Shown here one piece after another: positions 1-12,300 of a DNA stretch of 64,000 nt. Origin of the DNA: Phlebopus portentosus (lineage: Eukaryota; Basidiomycota; Agaricomycetes; Boletales; Boletinellaceae); assembly GCA_037892935.1 (NCBI GenBank), contig JAYXKI010000005.1, forward strand, positions 1,488,001 to 1,552,000, in the 5' to 3' direction. Every line of letters starts with the position of its first letter. The stretch's first letter is position 1. The position numbers and the translations under genes are program-made. The notes under the pieces are model-generated. The model had not been told where the DNA came from. It saw nothing but the letters and a program-made list of their open reading frames with translations, and made no database searches.

Positions 1-1
1 A

Positions 2-1288
2 GCTTATACATATCTAGTCGAATGCTTCAGCGACGACGGTAATGGTCCCTTCGAGCGCTCTACGGACGATGAAAATCCTCGCTTTAAAGTTTATGAATGG
101 TCCGGCTATTCCAAGCGAACGCGCACCGTCTCGCCTAGCGTCTGCAGGCGCACTGCGGAGGCGAAAAGGATGAAACGCATACAGATCCGGCAGGCCGAGA
201 AGGATAGACGTAAAGAAGCTCGGTCCAAGGAGATGTTTGATAGAGTGATGCAAGCTATCTACGAGGATGCGGCAAAATCCTTCCCGCTGCCAGGTGTGTC
301 TCTTCACAATTGGAATGCAATGTACCACTGACAAAGGCGTGCTGGTACAGACGCGGATGCGCCGTCAACATCGATGCAACCGCAGTTCTTCCCGTATCAG
401 GCACCATCAGAGTCCTGTGGAGGTCATACTAATGCTGAGTCGGCACACTCTCAGCACCACCCTCCAGAAAACGACGAGGCTCCTTCGAGCGCTGGCACGG
501 AGACGTTCCCGTCTTCGTCTCAGTCCACGTTCTACCAGTCCCGGTCGGAACAATCAAGCCAGGAGACGCTCGTGGACAGGGAAGGGAATGCTCGACGGGT
601 TGCGATCGAGGAGTCAAGGAGGAAGATCGCAGAACTGGAGAGGGACAGGCCGCTTTGGGAGGAGCAGGCTCGAAAACGTGCTGCTGAGGAGGCGGAGGAG
701 AAAGCCCGTGCCGAGGCTGCGCGCAAGGCTCGTGCTGCTAAACAGACGGCCGACGCAGAACGCATAAGGGTGGAAGAAGATGCCTCCCGTCGGAAGGCCG
801 AGGAAGAGCAGGGTGCCAAAGAAACGAAATTCGCTGAGCTTCGTGAGAAGCGCAGACGAGTTAAGGATGCTGCTGACCGTGAAGTACGCGTCCTTATGAC
901 AAGACATTGGGACTCTTCGGTGGCTCTTGATCGTTACCTCAAGCTCTCCGAGGCATTCGAGGCACTGCGGTTCTCTGACGGTGATGTCATCGTCTTCGAG
1001 ACTGTGCCTTGGCCAGTCCTAATGCGTCCCGGAACATATGCCGTGGAGGATATCGATTGGACATCCGTCGAGGCATTCTTCCTGCGCATACGGCCGTTCC
1101 TGTCAACTTCCGATTATCAAAAGCTCGTAGAAAAGAGCCACAAGCGATTTCATCCAGACCGGTGGCGCTCCCGCCGCGTTTTGCACTGCATTGAGGACGA
1201 GGAAGAAAGAGAGTGCCTTGAGGCTGCTGCGATCACCGTTTCGCAGGCTCTTACTCCGATTTGGCAGGATGTGACGGGACGGCATTAA
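2..1288 (+). CDS. Unnamed coiled-coil protein, 5' end outside window
   Basis: The gene enters from the left edge and ends at TAA 1286-1288. An exon 2-293 joins an exon 351-1288 across a 57-base intron (294-350) that starts GTGTGT, has CTGAC before its 3' end and contains an in-frame TGA, so splicing is needed. The junction keeps the frame. The visible protein has a basic, charged N-terminal part, a Pro/Ser/Gln-rich linker, a long Lys/Glu/Ala-rich coiled coil, and a compact C-terminal domain with an RFHPDRW segment. That segment resembles the HPD turn of J-domains, but I see no complete J-domain. I recall similar proteins as multi-copy, unnamed genes in Agaricomycetes (memory, not checked). 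Function unknown. Confidence 0.8.
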
Positions 1289-2598
1289 AGGAACCTATCG
1301 GAATCATGCTCTCAAAATCACATCTAAGATTACGTTTTCCGCCCGCCACTCAAGCTCGGATGGATCCATGCATGCACGAAGTACGCAATACTATTGGACA
1401 GACTCGGACTATCACTCTCCCTCTCGAGCGCAATTCGCATTTTGGAAGGACCTCATTCAATCAAGCCAAGGACAATAGGAAGGACCTGCATCACAACATA
1501 AGGTCCCCTCCGCCCTCATCAACAATGTCAGATATTCAGCTACATGTATCATTAGCAACGTTCAACAGCACACGGTCGCTCTCGCTATGCTTTCAGTCTC
1601 TCAACTCGCATTGACACTTCACAAACAATTTATAAAACCACACTATGCCTGTCCTTTCTCTCTTACTCTGTATATTAACCTCTAAAAAGGTCATGCTATC
1701 TAGCTGGATTCCCGCTATCGTCGCTATCGACTCGCTATCTAATTTTCGCTGCTTTGCTAATGGCAAAGATACCCATACAATACGTTGCATACAGTACATA
1801 CGCCATCGATTCAAAGTGTCAATTATCACTTGTCTATTACTTCAACTATTTTTTTTATCTCATCTCATCTCATCTCATCTCTTTTTTTCATCTTTCTTTT
1901 CCTTTCTTTATCGGTAATCCTTCGTTCATTGACTGCTTTCGCCCTTGTTCGCTTCTGTATAGATCAGAATTGATGACAAAAGTATGTCTGAAGTCGACTT
2001 TCTCGAAGCACGCGGTAGTAGCGTATGTGGAACCAATATTAACAAGACGCATCGAGTGTGCATAAAGACGACACAAGCACTATCACAAGGCAGTCGGATC
2101 GACTGTGGAAAGGCTACAATCCGTACTTCCTTGTCTTCACTCTCGATGCTTTCGAATATACTCTTCGTGCTCATAACACTCGGAACGCGGAGCAAATTTG
2201 ATACAAACTACACAGAAACCCAGAAAAAAGAAAAGGAATTACAAAAAAGGGAAGAGCTAAAACGAAGCGGGTGAGTCGAACTGCTACGAGGTCCAGTTGC
2301 ATAGCAAGGAAGCATGCGCAAAAAATGACGAGAAGCAAAATGAGACGTCGAAAGATGATGGGCGAAGACTGAGAAGAAAAACAGCAGACACTGATAATGC
2401 AATCACTGACGGATACTTGATAAGAAGGACAGTGAATGAGGGTTGTATGAATAGTGGTACGAATACGGCGACGACGACGGCTATGAGTAAGGGGGAGTGC
2501 ATGGGATGGAATGGATACATGAGAGGATAGGATAACGCAGGAGAGGATTATTACAAAGGAGAATTATCTGTTGGCTAAGAAATGTGAAGGTAAATATA
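1289..2598. other. Intergenic space between converging genes
   Basis: It lies between the 3' ends of the coiled-coil gene and the RING gene. Open frames here are short, overlap in several frames and show no recognisable domain. The region includes a pyrimidine-rich tract near 1840-1910. I see no gene or RNA. Confidence 0.6.
1856..1881. repeat. Short CATCT tandem repeat
   Basis: About five perfect copies of a 5-base unit (CATCT) lie inside a longer T/C-rich stretch. It is a simple repeat with no coding context. Confidence 0.8.
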
Positions 2599-5057
2599 TT
2601 ACGGCGTAGGTGGCGGTCGGGCTGGATTCCGGTCACTTCGTTTCTTCTTCGGCGGGTCAGGAGGGAGGATAGGTCGCTGACAAGTCGGACATCGACCCGA
2701 AACGCCTGTCAGCCACGGGTCGATGCATGTTTTCTAAGAGAGAAAAACGTTGCATCGTGAGCTATGTTGATTCAAAACAAGAAACAAAGAAGAGGCAACG
2801 AGATCTGGGCACTTACGTGGAAAGCGTGCCCACAAGGTAATAATCGAAGAGGCTGAGCGCCCTCGCCTGCATCTTCGAGTCGTATCGAAAGGTCGTCTTC
2901 ATCCTCATCTGAGCTTGGTCTATTCGAGTTTTCTCGTCGAGCTTCGGGTTGGCTTGGTGTCGAAGGTAGAGGTGACTGATTCGAAGATGATGAAGCTCCA
3001 GCTGCATTCGCGTGTGCATCCGCATCCGCATCCGCATTTCGCGTCTCATCTTCCCGCTTCTTATCTTCGCTCTTCCTCCCATCTGCAGACTCGGACCCAC
3101 CATCCTGCTTCCCCTGCTCTTCCGAAGACAGACGTTCCTTATTTTTCTGCGCCCATGATCGGATCACATCTCTCGCAACACGTCTCTTCGGCTCTTCAAA
3201 ATCCAGCAAGCAAATCGCACAGGACGCCCGATTGGGGTTGAGTCGCACAAAAGGGAACTCTCCGCTCTCCCAGCAATCTTCCCAAACCTCAGCGGTCTTC
3301 TCATTATCGATGCCCCCGGTAGCGCCTGCCTTCCCAGCACTCTCGGAACCCGACGCGGATTTGGAAGATTTGCGACCGAGGAAGGCGAATCGTCGTTTGA
3401 CAGGGGGTTGTTTCGGAGGGTAAGTGTGCTCTGCACCTTGTTTGCGTCTACTTACAGGCTCAGGTTTGGGTGTTGTCATTCCCGAGCCGGTAACACCTTC
3501 CTTCTTCTCGTCTTCGCCTGGGGGAGTGGGGATGTAAAGAACGAGAGGGATTTGGTCGACCACGCTTTTTGATACTTTGTCGACCTCGGGACTGATGTAA
3601 TGCGGATTCTGTATTGGGTGTCGGCCCAGACAAATGAGTATGATACTCCAGAATAACTGTAGAATGAATGTTCGATATAGAAGCAAATGACTTCGTTCCA
3701 GAAACAGGACTCACGAAGATGAGAGGGCCGATTATAAACACGATTATGGCCGTTGCAAGCACCTCCAGGATGACTAGATACTGGAGGCAGAGAAAACTGA
3801 AGACCAACCACCATAGATGCGGCGCTGCAAGCCGGCAGGTATGAAGAGAAGTGAAGACGAGGATATTTGAGGTGAGGAACCATGATATGATAATCAATGA
3901 CAAGAGCAGCGAGAGCCTATATAATAGAAAGAAATGGTAAGTTCAAAGATGGACAAACGATATCTCATGTTGCGATTACCTAGAGTATAGTGGTGAGCCA
4001 GCGTCGATTCGAAGGCGTTGCCGTTCGACGGTGCCGATGGCCGGCGGATCCAAATTCGTATCGACCGGAGCACGACCATCAGGAATCACGCCCGAAGGCA
4101 CATCAGCGGGAGCAGGAGTAGCACCCTGTTCGGCGTCTCCTTCTGGGCGATTCTGTCTGCGACGGGATCCTTTCCAATCTCGTCGCCAGCTCCAGTAAGT
4201 CATACCAGAGTCGAAGAGAACCTTGACGATCCAGAAGCACGACCAGAGTCCTAATGGCTTGTCGCAAGCTGTCCATTCGGATACGGAAGGTTGTTGTGGA
4301 CTGTGATGTACGCTAGAGTAGATGATTATGCCCAATGTTACAACGATCTTCGTAATATATAGTTAAGCTCCTGACATATTAGTAACGTTGAAGAGAGACG
4401 CACTTGTACAAAGCCAAACCCCAAGTTCCAAACTAGCCCCACCAGCTCTCTTCTATGCCTATCACTCGTCCCAAATCCCAGAAATGCGAGCACTCTCCTA
4501 ATACCATGCTGTCGAGGCGGAGGCGGGTCTCGAGTGTCATCAAAAAAGCCCATGCCAGCGAGGTGATTCGTAGCTACGCCTTGGGCAATAGCATCTCTTG
4601 ACCTCGTTCGCGGCCTAAATGTCGGTGGTCGAAGCTCGTTCTGCCAAAGATCCGGACGATCTTCGCCTTGGGGCATGAGAGGAGGGAGGTTGGGCATGGA
4701 CTGCGAATTGCGATTGCTGATTCGATTTAAGGAAGTAGATGAATCGATTCCTGAATCGCGAAGCTGCTGGCGCTGGCGGGGCTGAGTCTGTTCCGGCTGT
4801 CGCAGGTCATCATGTTCCCGAACGTCTGCTGACGTGGGCGACGCTAGTGGAGGAAGAGATAAAGCACTGACGCCAGGATCTGGTGTCTGAAAGGCCGAGT
4901 CTGATATAGGAGCTGTTTCGTCAGACTGACGGCTCTCGGCTCTAGACGCTGGACGAGCAGTCGATCGAATAGTGCTGGCTGATGGGCGCCGTCGCAACGA
5001 CGAAACCGAAGGCGCTGGAGAATTAGATTGGAGACTACGCCGTATGTCAGGTTCCAT
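2599..5057 (-). CDS. Multi-pass membrane RING-H2 protein, probable E3 ubiquitin ligase
   Basis: Five exons: 5057-4404, 4347-3980, 3916-3715, 3656-2817, 2733-2599; all phases agree and give 732 residues. The first ~220 residues are Ser/Pro-rich and probably cytosolic. Hydrophobic stretches follow from about residue 219 to 420 (several membrane spans), then a long soluble tail. The RING-H2 is split: the first pair (CAICLLDFEE) is followed by about 115 residues of acidic, Ser/Asp/Ala-rich sequence before CGHAFH, which the last intron joins to KTCIDPW and RCPTC. RING-H2 proteins generally recruit an E2 to ubiquitinate substrates; the membrane and substrate are unknown. A GTAAGT at about 3424 inside exon 4 has no suitable acceptor and was not used. 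It is divergent from the dehydrogenase gene. Confidence 0.82.
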
Positions 5058-5548
5058 AATGACTTTTAGATCAAAACTCGAGATGAAAGAGCAGGTGAAG
5101 GCGTGTAAATGGGTATTTGAGTGCACCCAAGCCTTGCCGTCCGTCGGCTTGTTGGGAGCAGCTCAGCTGATATCGGACGAGTACGTCACAGAGAAATTAC
5201 ACCACTTTCAGTATTCGCCTGATATCCTATCAGTGCATTCCAAGGCCGTGATGAGGGCAGTGTCACGGATGAGGAGAGCGACGTTGAGACAGGTAAGTAA
5301 GTAGGAGGTTCCGCATTACGTAAGTCCAATCAAGGCGCATACACCCAAGGCCTGGCCTGGCCTGCTTCCTAATATTCTGGTCTGATGCTCGTCATTCTCG
5401 TCGGGTCGTGCTTACTTAGACTACTTTTCCCAGATGTGAATTAGTAAATATCCTATCACGGACATGTCGGACAGTGAACCACTATCTATCCGGTACATAT
5501 ACATAGATGCCACTCCAGTCCTTTCCATCGCATCATACTACCCTCGCC
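5058..5548. promoter_or_regulatory. Divergent promoter region, RING gene / dehydrogenase
   Basis: The 491 bases separate two ATGs on opposite strands, so both promoters must lie here. No individual element could be assigned with confidence. Confidence 0.5.
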
Positions 5549-6673
5549 ATGTCGTACCAAGTCAGCTCGCTTTTCAACGTCGAGGGCAAAGTCATCGTAA
5601 TCACAGGCGGTGGCACAGGTGTGTAATTCCGACTCGGCGAGCTGTGCTACGCATATCTCTGGAAATGCAGATTATGCTGACGAACACTTTGCGAAGGCAT
5701 CGGCCTTATGATGGCCACCGTCCTGGAGAGCAACGGAGCTATCGTGTATATCCTAGGCCGACGTCTAGAGGTGCTTGAGAAGGCAGCAAAGGAAAACGCT
5801 GTAAGTGTCACTGTGTACATTATTCCGAGCCTCACATAAGCTCAAGATATCAAATGCAGAAAAATGGCAAAATAATTCCGCTTCGATGTGATGTGTCTAA
5901 TAGAGAGAACTTGCTTTCAGTGAGTCAAATGCGTGCCATATCCTATGCGCACTTCGCCAAACCTGCATTGTGAACAGGTCGTCGAGACTATCAGGCAACA
6001 GCAAGGCTTTGTCAATGTCCTCGTTAATAACTCCGGAGTGATGCATAACAACGCAAAACCCCCGGCGCCGGGCGACGATATTAAAGCGATGCAAGAGAAG
6101 CTATGGAACGCAGGCACACAGGAAGAGTTCGTCAAGACATACGACGTGAACGTTGCAGCTGTGTACTACACCTCCGTCGCATTCTTGGAGCTTCTCGACG
6201 AAGGTAACAAGCGCTCCCTCCCAGTAGGCGAGCCTGCAAGTCAAATCATCACGATCGCCAGTATCGGTGGGCTGAGGCGAGACGAGAAGGTTTTCAGTAT
6301 TTCGTACTCAACGAGCAAGGCTGCTGCACTTCACATGGGGAAGGTCCTCGCCAACACGCTCAAGCCGTGGAAGATTCGTAGCAATGTGATCTGTCCGGGA
6401 ATCTTCCCATCCGGTATGTTATCTCAACCCCGCTCCTATAAAACAAGTCCCGATGCTGAACTTGAAAGAATGTCTTATTTAGAAATGACTGTGGGTGTTG
6501 TTGACACTGGCAAACCTGTTCCACCGACCGAAGTTCCTTTGGAGCGCTGGGGAGAACGTCAGGACATGGGTGGACTCGTGCTCTTTCTGGCGAGCAAAGC
6601 CGGAGCGTATGTGAACGGAGGCGTTCATGTAACGGATGGAGGGCGTCTCGGATTGTTCCCGAGTACCTGGTAG
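5549..6673 (+). CDS. Short-chain dehydrogenase/reductase (SDR)
   Basis: Five exons: 5549-5618, 5697-5800, 5860-5919, 5978-6413, 6483-6673; 286 residues, normal for classical SDRs. The cofactor motif TGGGTGIG is at residues 19-26 (split by intron 1), followed by an NNSG motif, the catalytic Ser at about 173 (IASIGG) and YSTSK with Tyr188 and Lys192. The last intron (6414-6482, 69 bases) is a multiple of three without a stop, so an unspliced reading stays open. Removing it restores the family-like PSEMT segment after the PG motif. SDRs of this kind use NAD(P)H to reduce or oxidise carbonyl/hydroxyl groups. It resembles proteins annotated as 3-oxoacyl-reductase/RhlG-like, but the substrate cannot be read from sequence. 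Confidence 0.9.
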
Positions 6674-6920
6674 ATAAATCTTCAATGGAATTAATGGATT
6701 GCTCTTGTGTGATTGTATGCGTTGTGGAAATAAGGTTACGGGGCTGATGAGATGAGAATCAAGTACCATATTAAGAACATTACGCGTCACCCGACTCGCC
6801 CAATTTTTTTTCTGTTCTACCCTAAACGAACCCGAACGCGTTCCAAGCATCATCCCGCCATCGACCTCACAAAAAAATCAGGCAAGAAATTATCCGACTT
6901 GGTAGAATAGACATTAAAAA

Positions 6921-9050
6921 ATGTCGAGCGAAACTGCTACTAACAAACGATTCGTCCCCGGCGCACCACCTCCAGCGCCCTTGAGCAAAACACAGAAGAA
7001 GAAACGCCGGGGTGTAGCCAAGAAGGACAGCGGGGCGGAAAGCGAGCCTGAGACGCCCGCAACGAACTCGGTTAAGCTCCCTGATGCACATGCGGCAGCA
7101 TTGACGGAGAAGGCGCCCGAAGAGAAAGACGTGAAGAGCGGTGCTGTTGCAGAGGAGCTAGTCGCGAAACCCCCTGAAGCGCCCAAGTCCGAGGCGGGTG
7201 GTGATGCTGCTCCTGGGTCGGTGAAACCGAGTCCTGTTGTTGACCTTTTGAATAAGAGGATGAAGGCATTGGGAAGAAAATCGTGAGTGCTGCGATTTCT
7301 CTTATGATGCTACGTAGTGCGTTCCTGTGTTTACACGTATCCGAAAAACTTAGACGCGTATACACGCATACTCGGACAAACCGCAATCTGAGCTTAATGA
7401 TGATCAGAAGAAGACGCTAGCTACTTTACCTTCATTAGAAGCTGTTCGGAAGGAACTCGAGGAGGTCAAGAAGGCGGTTGAGGTCAGTGTACAGCGTTGA
7501 TTTATTTTATTATTTTTAACGGAAATTTACTTAGACGCTCGAAGCGGAAAACGCAAGGGATGCAGCGCTTGCGCGAGCTGCAGCTGAGGAAGCTGAGAGA
7601 CGAAAAATCGCCGAAACTGTGGCGGAAGCGCAGGTCTGCTCCGCTTCTCTTGTTATTATTTAAACTCTGTGCTGAGCCAATCAATTCAAATTTATCCTGT
7701 CCAGAGAGTGCATGTGGAGCGCACCGCTCAGATCGTGGACTTCATCAGGTTCCACTCTCTTCTTTCCAACGCTGACCCGACTGTACAAGCTCTGAATCTT
7801 GTCGAAGCTGAGATTAACGCGATTTACGCGTCAGCGAATGCTCTCCTCTCACAGGAGATGGAGTCGAAGCATGCCGTACTCCATGGTCTTCTCCACGGGG
7901 AGGGCGAAATTGAAGGAGTCGCTTGTGCGTATATCATAGTGGTTTTCTGATTATTCTTCATGACATACATTGAACATAATCAGATGGGCGCCTCCTTGAG
8001 ATCCTGGATGCACACTCGCATTCGACAGTTGAGGAAGTTACCGAGGAGGTTGCAGCAGCTGTTGCAGAGGTCGTGGCGGAGGCCGAAGCGGATGCAATAG
8101 AACAAGCTGTTGCTGACAGCATTTCGCCAGCTGTATCTGGTATCCCCAATACCTCTGGAGGGCTGAGCTTCCGGTTTGTGCAGGAGAGTGAACTGGAAAA
8201 TGATCCTGTTGAATTTGAAAACGGAGCAGAGTGGGTGGAGAGGGAAGATGCTCCTCCAGAAAAAGTTGAAGTGAACGTGACCGTAGTTCAGGAGACTTAT
8301 ATTAGCGATCAACCGGCCGAGGTGTGTGCCCAAAACATTTTATTGTTGAATATCGATTTTGACTACAACTCTTTGTAGCCCGAAGTGCCCGAAAGTGCAG
8401 ATAATGGTGGTCTCAATTGGGCAGACGACGAGGGTGAACTACCCTCAATTGATGGCTTGCACAGGACGTTCGGCACGTCTGGTTCTGGAACTCCAGCAGA
8501 TGTACCTGCGTCTACCGAGCAGCAGGCCGGATCTACAAAGGAACCGGCACAGTCTAGCGAGGCGGCTGCCGCTGCTCCGAACGGCCAAGCACAGGCAGCT
8601 GCAAGCGAAGATGACGGTTTCACGCGAGCGACAGGTGGCCGCGGTCGAGGTCGAGGTAGGGGTTTCCGAGGAGGTGATCGTGGTGGATTCCGGGGTGGCG
8701 ACAGAGGAACATTCCGTGGTCGGGGTCAGTCTTCTCTTTTCTTTATAGTGATCGTCTCTGGAGTCGCTTTTTCTTATGTCTGATGTCACAGGTGGTCGCG
8801 GTCGTCCATATCAAGGAAGCGATAGCAACAACTGGAGGACTCCCCTTGAAGGAGGCGAACGAGGCCCGCGTGGTCGTGGACGCGGACGAGGTGGTTATGA
8901 TCGTGATCGTGGCGGAGGTACGTTGCAGGACAATTCCTGAAACTTGCAGATCAAAAACCTGTTCTGAACTGATCAATCTCTCTGACTGATTCTGTCTATG
9001 CTTACACAGCCCCTCGTGGCGGTCGCGGAGGTGGTAACAACGATGTATGA
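6921..9050 (+). CDS. RGG-box protein, probable RNA-binding; one-base frame break in exon 1
   Basis: Eight exons: 6921-7282, 7354-7482, 7535-7633, 7705-7924, 7984-8321, 8379-8724, 8792-8917, 9010-9050; about 553 residues. The N-terminus is Pro/Lys-rich (KTQKKKRR), the middle is helical and Glu/Ala-rich, and the end has dense RGG/RGR repeats typical of proteins that bind RNA and join RNP granules. The layout recalls caprin-like proteins, but I do not claim orthology. All junctions are in phase except the first: the donor at 7283 leaves phase 2 while exon 2 needs phase 0. One extra A in the A4 run at 7277-7280 would repair it and give a more natural GRKI ending. I take this as a sequencing error or a real frameshift. 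Confidence 0.72.
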
Positions 9051-9672
9051 CCGTGAACAAAATTAGGCTTATTTTAGCCAACCTCGCTCCTCGGCTCTTT
9101 TCACTTTGTTTTCTGCTTTCTTACATATTCTTGCACGTCTCTCTTTTGATGTTTGTGCTGACTTCCTCTCTTACTCTTTTCCCGTCTTGTCTGTTGTGCT
9201 GCATTGTGTTATTCTTTACTACTCAATATTATTTATCGCGACCCTACTGATCATCACTCGGGTATTCGTTTGGGCCAAATGTGTTCGTCACAATAACGGC
9301 ATTCTAGTTCCCATCCGATCTACATCACTGTGGCCATGCTTCGTTACTGAGCTTAACCCCGAATAGTTCGTGATGTTCTCCGGTCGTAAAGGGAAAGTAA
9401 CTTCTGTTTCTCTAGCCCGCCACATCTTCTCCAAGAGGAACAAAATCCATTTCTCGGCCGGCTGGCCGTGCAGTAATGGGTGGAGGCACCTTGTCGCATA
9501 TGTTCGACAACTCTGGATATAACACTATGTACAGCCTAAAAAAATTGGAAATGCTCTTTCGATCTCTTCGCATTGATCGAGGCACACGCACAGAACGCTG
9601 CCGGGCACAGTGCCAACGCAATTGTTTATAACTGCACATTGCAGGACAAGGCTAGAGCGGACCTTCGCATAA
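9051..9672. other. Intergenic, no gene seen
   Basis: It holds the T-rich 3' flank of the RGG gene and the 5' flank of the membrane protein gene. Open frames are short and lack domains. Confidence 0.55.
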
Positions 9673-12006
9673 ATGAAATTCAACACGACCATAGATGACA
9701 ACAGTCCGCTCATAACCTATTCTCCCGTGGAAGTATGGACGTATGGAATGAAGTCTAATGACCCTTTTTTTCGATGCGTGAGTGCACGCATAGCTTCATC
9801 TCGATGTACCATTTTCATCCGAAATTCCTTTGATGAATAGCTATGCCAATGGTACTTTCACTTTGACCACGGTCGGCGCCACGGTGAAAATCTCTTTTTA
9901 TGGAACCGGAATTTGGATATGGGGTGGGAAGAGGCCTAATCATGGATACTATTCGGTCACGGTTGATGGGGATAAATCTGACCTCATTTCCGGACGGAGG
10001 AGTGATGGTATAAGAGATCTGGATATCTGGGGTGGGTGGACCTTCTATTGTCTTGTTCGTGGACGTAGCATATCGAAACCGGTACGCGCATGCCAGGCAA
10101 TGAGTATCATGCACTCTTGTTTAGTGCCTTCGACTTTGATCTGACCAAGCACGATATCATCCACAAACGAGGGAGCCCAAGGCTCTGCTCCGGAAGCGCA
10201 TTACGTAGACATTGACTATGTTCGTACTGGCGAATTTCACTGATCTGCAGGGCCATTGTTCTGAGCTATCTCGCTTCTCCATCTAGATCACCTGGGAATC
10301 TGATATTGGTTCGGAGAACGCCACACTGACTTCGGTCACAACTGATTCAAGTAACTTCGAGGCTTCAGGCTCGGGTGGGCGGAGCGCAGCTGAGAACGAC
10401 GATTTGGGCACAAAAAGGGGGATGTGAGTGTTATTGGTGCCCGAACGATCATTGGACCGAGAACTTACAAGACAGACTAGATACACGACGGTGCCGGGTG
10501 ACTCGTTAGAGATCGTTTTCGAAGTATGTACAGCCACATCACTTTTGATGAGCACTGTACTGAAAATATGTTCCGTTCTGCATCAGGGTGATTGAAACTC
10601 TTCACCATTTTCTTACATCACCGGTGATTGATCTCGTATCATGTAACCAATGCCAACAGGTGATGCCCTGGAATTGTACGGATCTACCGGGCAAGCCTGT
10701 GGCCTATTTAGTGTTCAAATAGACGACGGCATCTCAAGCATATATAACGCGTCCACTCACAAAGATTTCGCGAATCAGGGCTCAGGACAACATACTCTCA
10801 AACTCACAAACAGCGAACTTAGTAACGGGACGCTCGTAATTGATCACGCCCGAACACATATTGTGCAAACTAGGTAGGTTCTGCTAGATATCGAACGATG
10901 ATGTTGTCTGCTTTTGCTGAGACCTTGGGATTTAGCGCTGCTATCGAAATGTCGTCCAGTAGTAGCGGGAATTCTGGTCATAGGTGAACTCAAATCTTTT
11001 ACATGTTTGGGTGCCGTCTGACACTCCGTATAGCTTAAACAAGGCTCTGGTAGGCGGCTTGTGTGGTGCCCTGGCTTTCCTGGTGACACTGTTGGTGGCG
11101 CTTTTTTTGTGGGTCAGGCGGAGGAGACGTGTCGCGATAGTTTCAAGAAAAACGGATCCGTCCGCATTTGAAGCGTTCGACATTGATCAGCCTTCGCTTC
11201 CACCTCAGGTTACCATGCGTCAGACTTCGTTATCAGATCTTTTACTGGGAGCTATGATGGGCCGAGGACCACCTTCTGATGTTTCAGCAAATAGCCACAG
11301 GACAGCACCGAGCACAGATTCGCAGACTCGTTCGCACAAGAACCCAGCTTCAACACCCTTCGTCGAGAAACCGGATAACAACAGAAGGAAAGCGGTTCAC
11401 TACAACCTCAGAACAGCGCCTAACGAACCGTCTCCGATGCCTATATCTGGTAGCAAACCCCCGTATAAATTATCCAACGGAAACGCTTCAAATAGAAGGT
11501 TGCCACGCGACGTTGCTACCAAACCAAGCGGTAAAACTCATACCGATCGCAGACGTAAGGACAAGCCAGCAAAGAAGCACCGACGACCTCTTCCGGAACG
11601 TCCTGGCGCGCCTTCTGGGACTGACCGAGTCATGAACATCACACGCGCGCCTCCGCCTCCCTCCCATTCTACGCAACCTCACAGGAGCACCAGCATGCTG
11701 AAAGGGCGTCGGCGGTCAGTCCGGAACTCAATACGCGCAGGTTATAATTGGTTATTTGCCCATCCCGGCTCCAGTACCACTGGCTCTGCGTATGCACCGA
11801 CGACTGTCTTGACTAGCGAGATATCGGAACGCCCAACAACGACTTTGTCCCCGGTCACTGAGGTAGGCATTCATCACTGTTTCCCTGGCGCAATGATACG
11901 TTCTAATCTGATCGTTCAGGCACCTCCACCGCTTCCTCCATCCCGACCACCATCACCTATGCCTTCTCGACCTTTTCAGATTGTGAACCGCGTAGATGAA
12001 CTTTGA
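9673..12006 (+). CDS. Single-pass membrane protein with two lectin-like ectodomains; frame disturbed
   Basis: Modelled exons: 9673-9777, 9841-10007, 10097-10219, 10287-10423, 10481-10527, 10660-10873, 10936-10983, 11034-11862, 11920-12006. Two beta-rich modules of the type common in basidiomycete surface proteins can be read: the first runs from TIDDNSPLITYSP through YANGTFTLT to VDIDYITWESDIG, the second from TTVPGDSLEIVFE to LVIDHA. A Ser-rich stalk, one membrane span (VGGLCGALAFLV..., exon 8), an Arg5 stop-transfer and a ~300-residue Pro/Ser/Arg-rich tail follow. There is no clear signal peptide. Two problems: exons 1 and 2 join only if the T7 run (~9765-9771) loses a base or a donor near 9743 is used, and exon 3 changes frame between 10150 and 10170. 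It could be a decaying gene or draft errors. Ligand unknown. Confidence 0.6.
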
Positions 12007-12300
12007 AACTACAACTTCTTAACACACACCTTCTGCATTTTGATTACGGAGACGGACAAAACGGGAATAACTCCCTGTGTATCTTACAATTGATTCAAAG
12101 AGGTTCAAGTCTTTCGAGATCTAGGCAATGTAACTGTATGTAGCATGTAACGGTCTTCTATCTGATCTAAATTCTACATAATTGGAGTACATGTAAGGCA
12201 GGTGTGTACATGAGTACGGACCTAAATGTAAGTCATACGAAGTCTACATGAATGTCGAAGAGCCAGTCTAGAGTTTATACAGCATTGTTCTATCTCTGAC

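Noticed and set aside
1754..2274. Several overlapping open frames in the first intergenic region
   Set aside because: Low complexity, rich in Ser/Phe/Leu from the pyrimidine tract, no domain or splice pattern.
3397..3424. GTAAGT donor inside exon 4 of the RING gene
   Set aside because: The nearest in-frame acceptors would make introns of 25-27 bases, too short for this genome, and the exon reads through.
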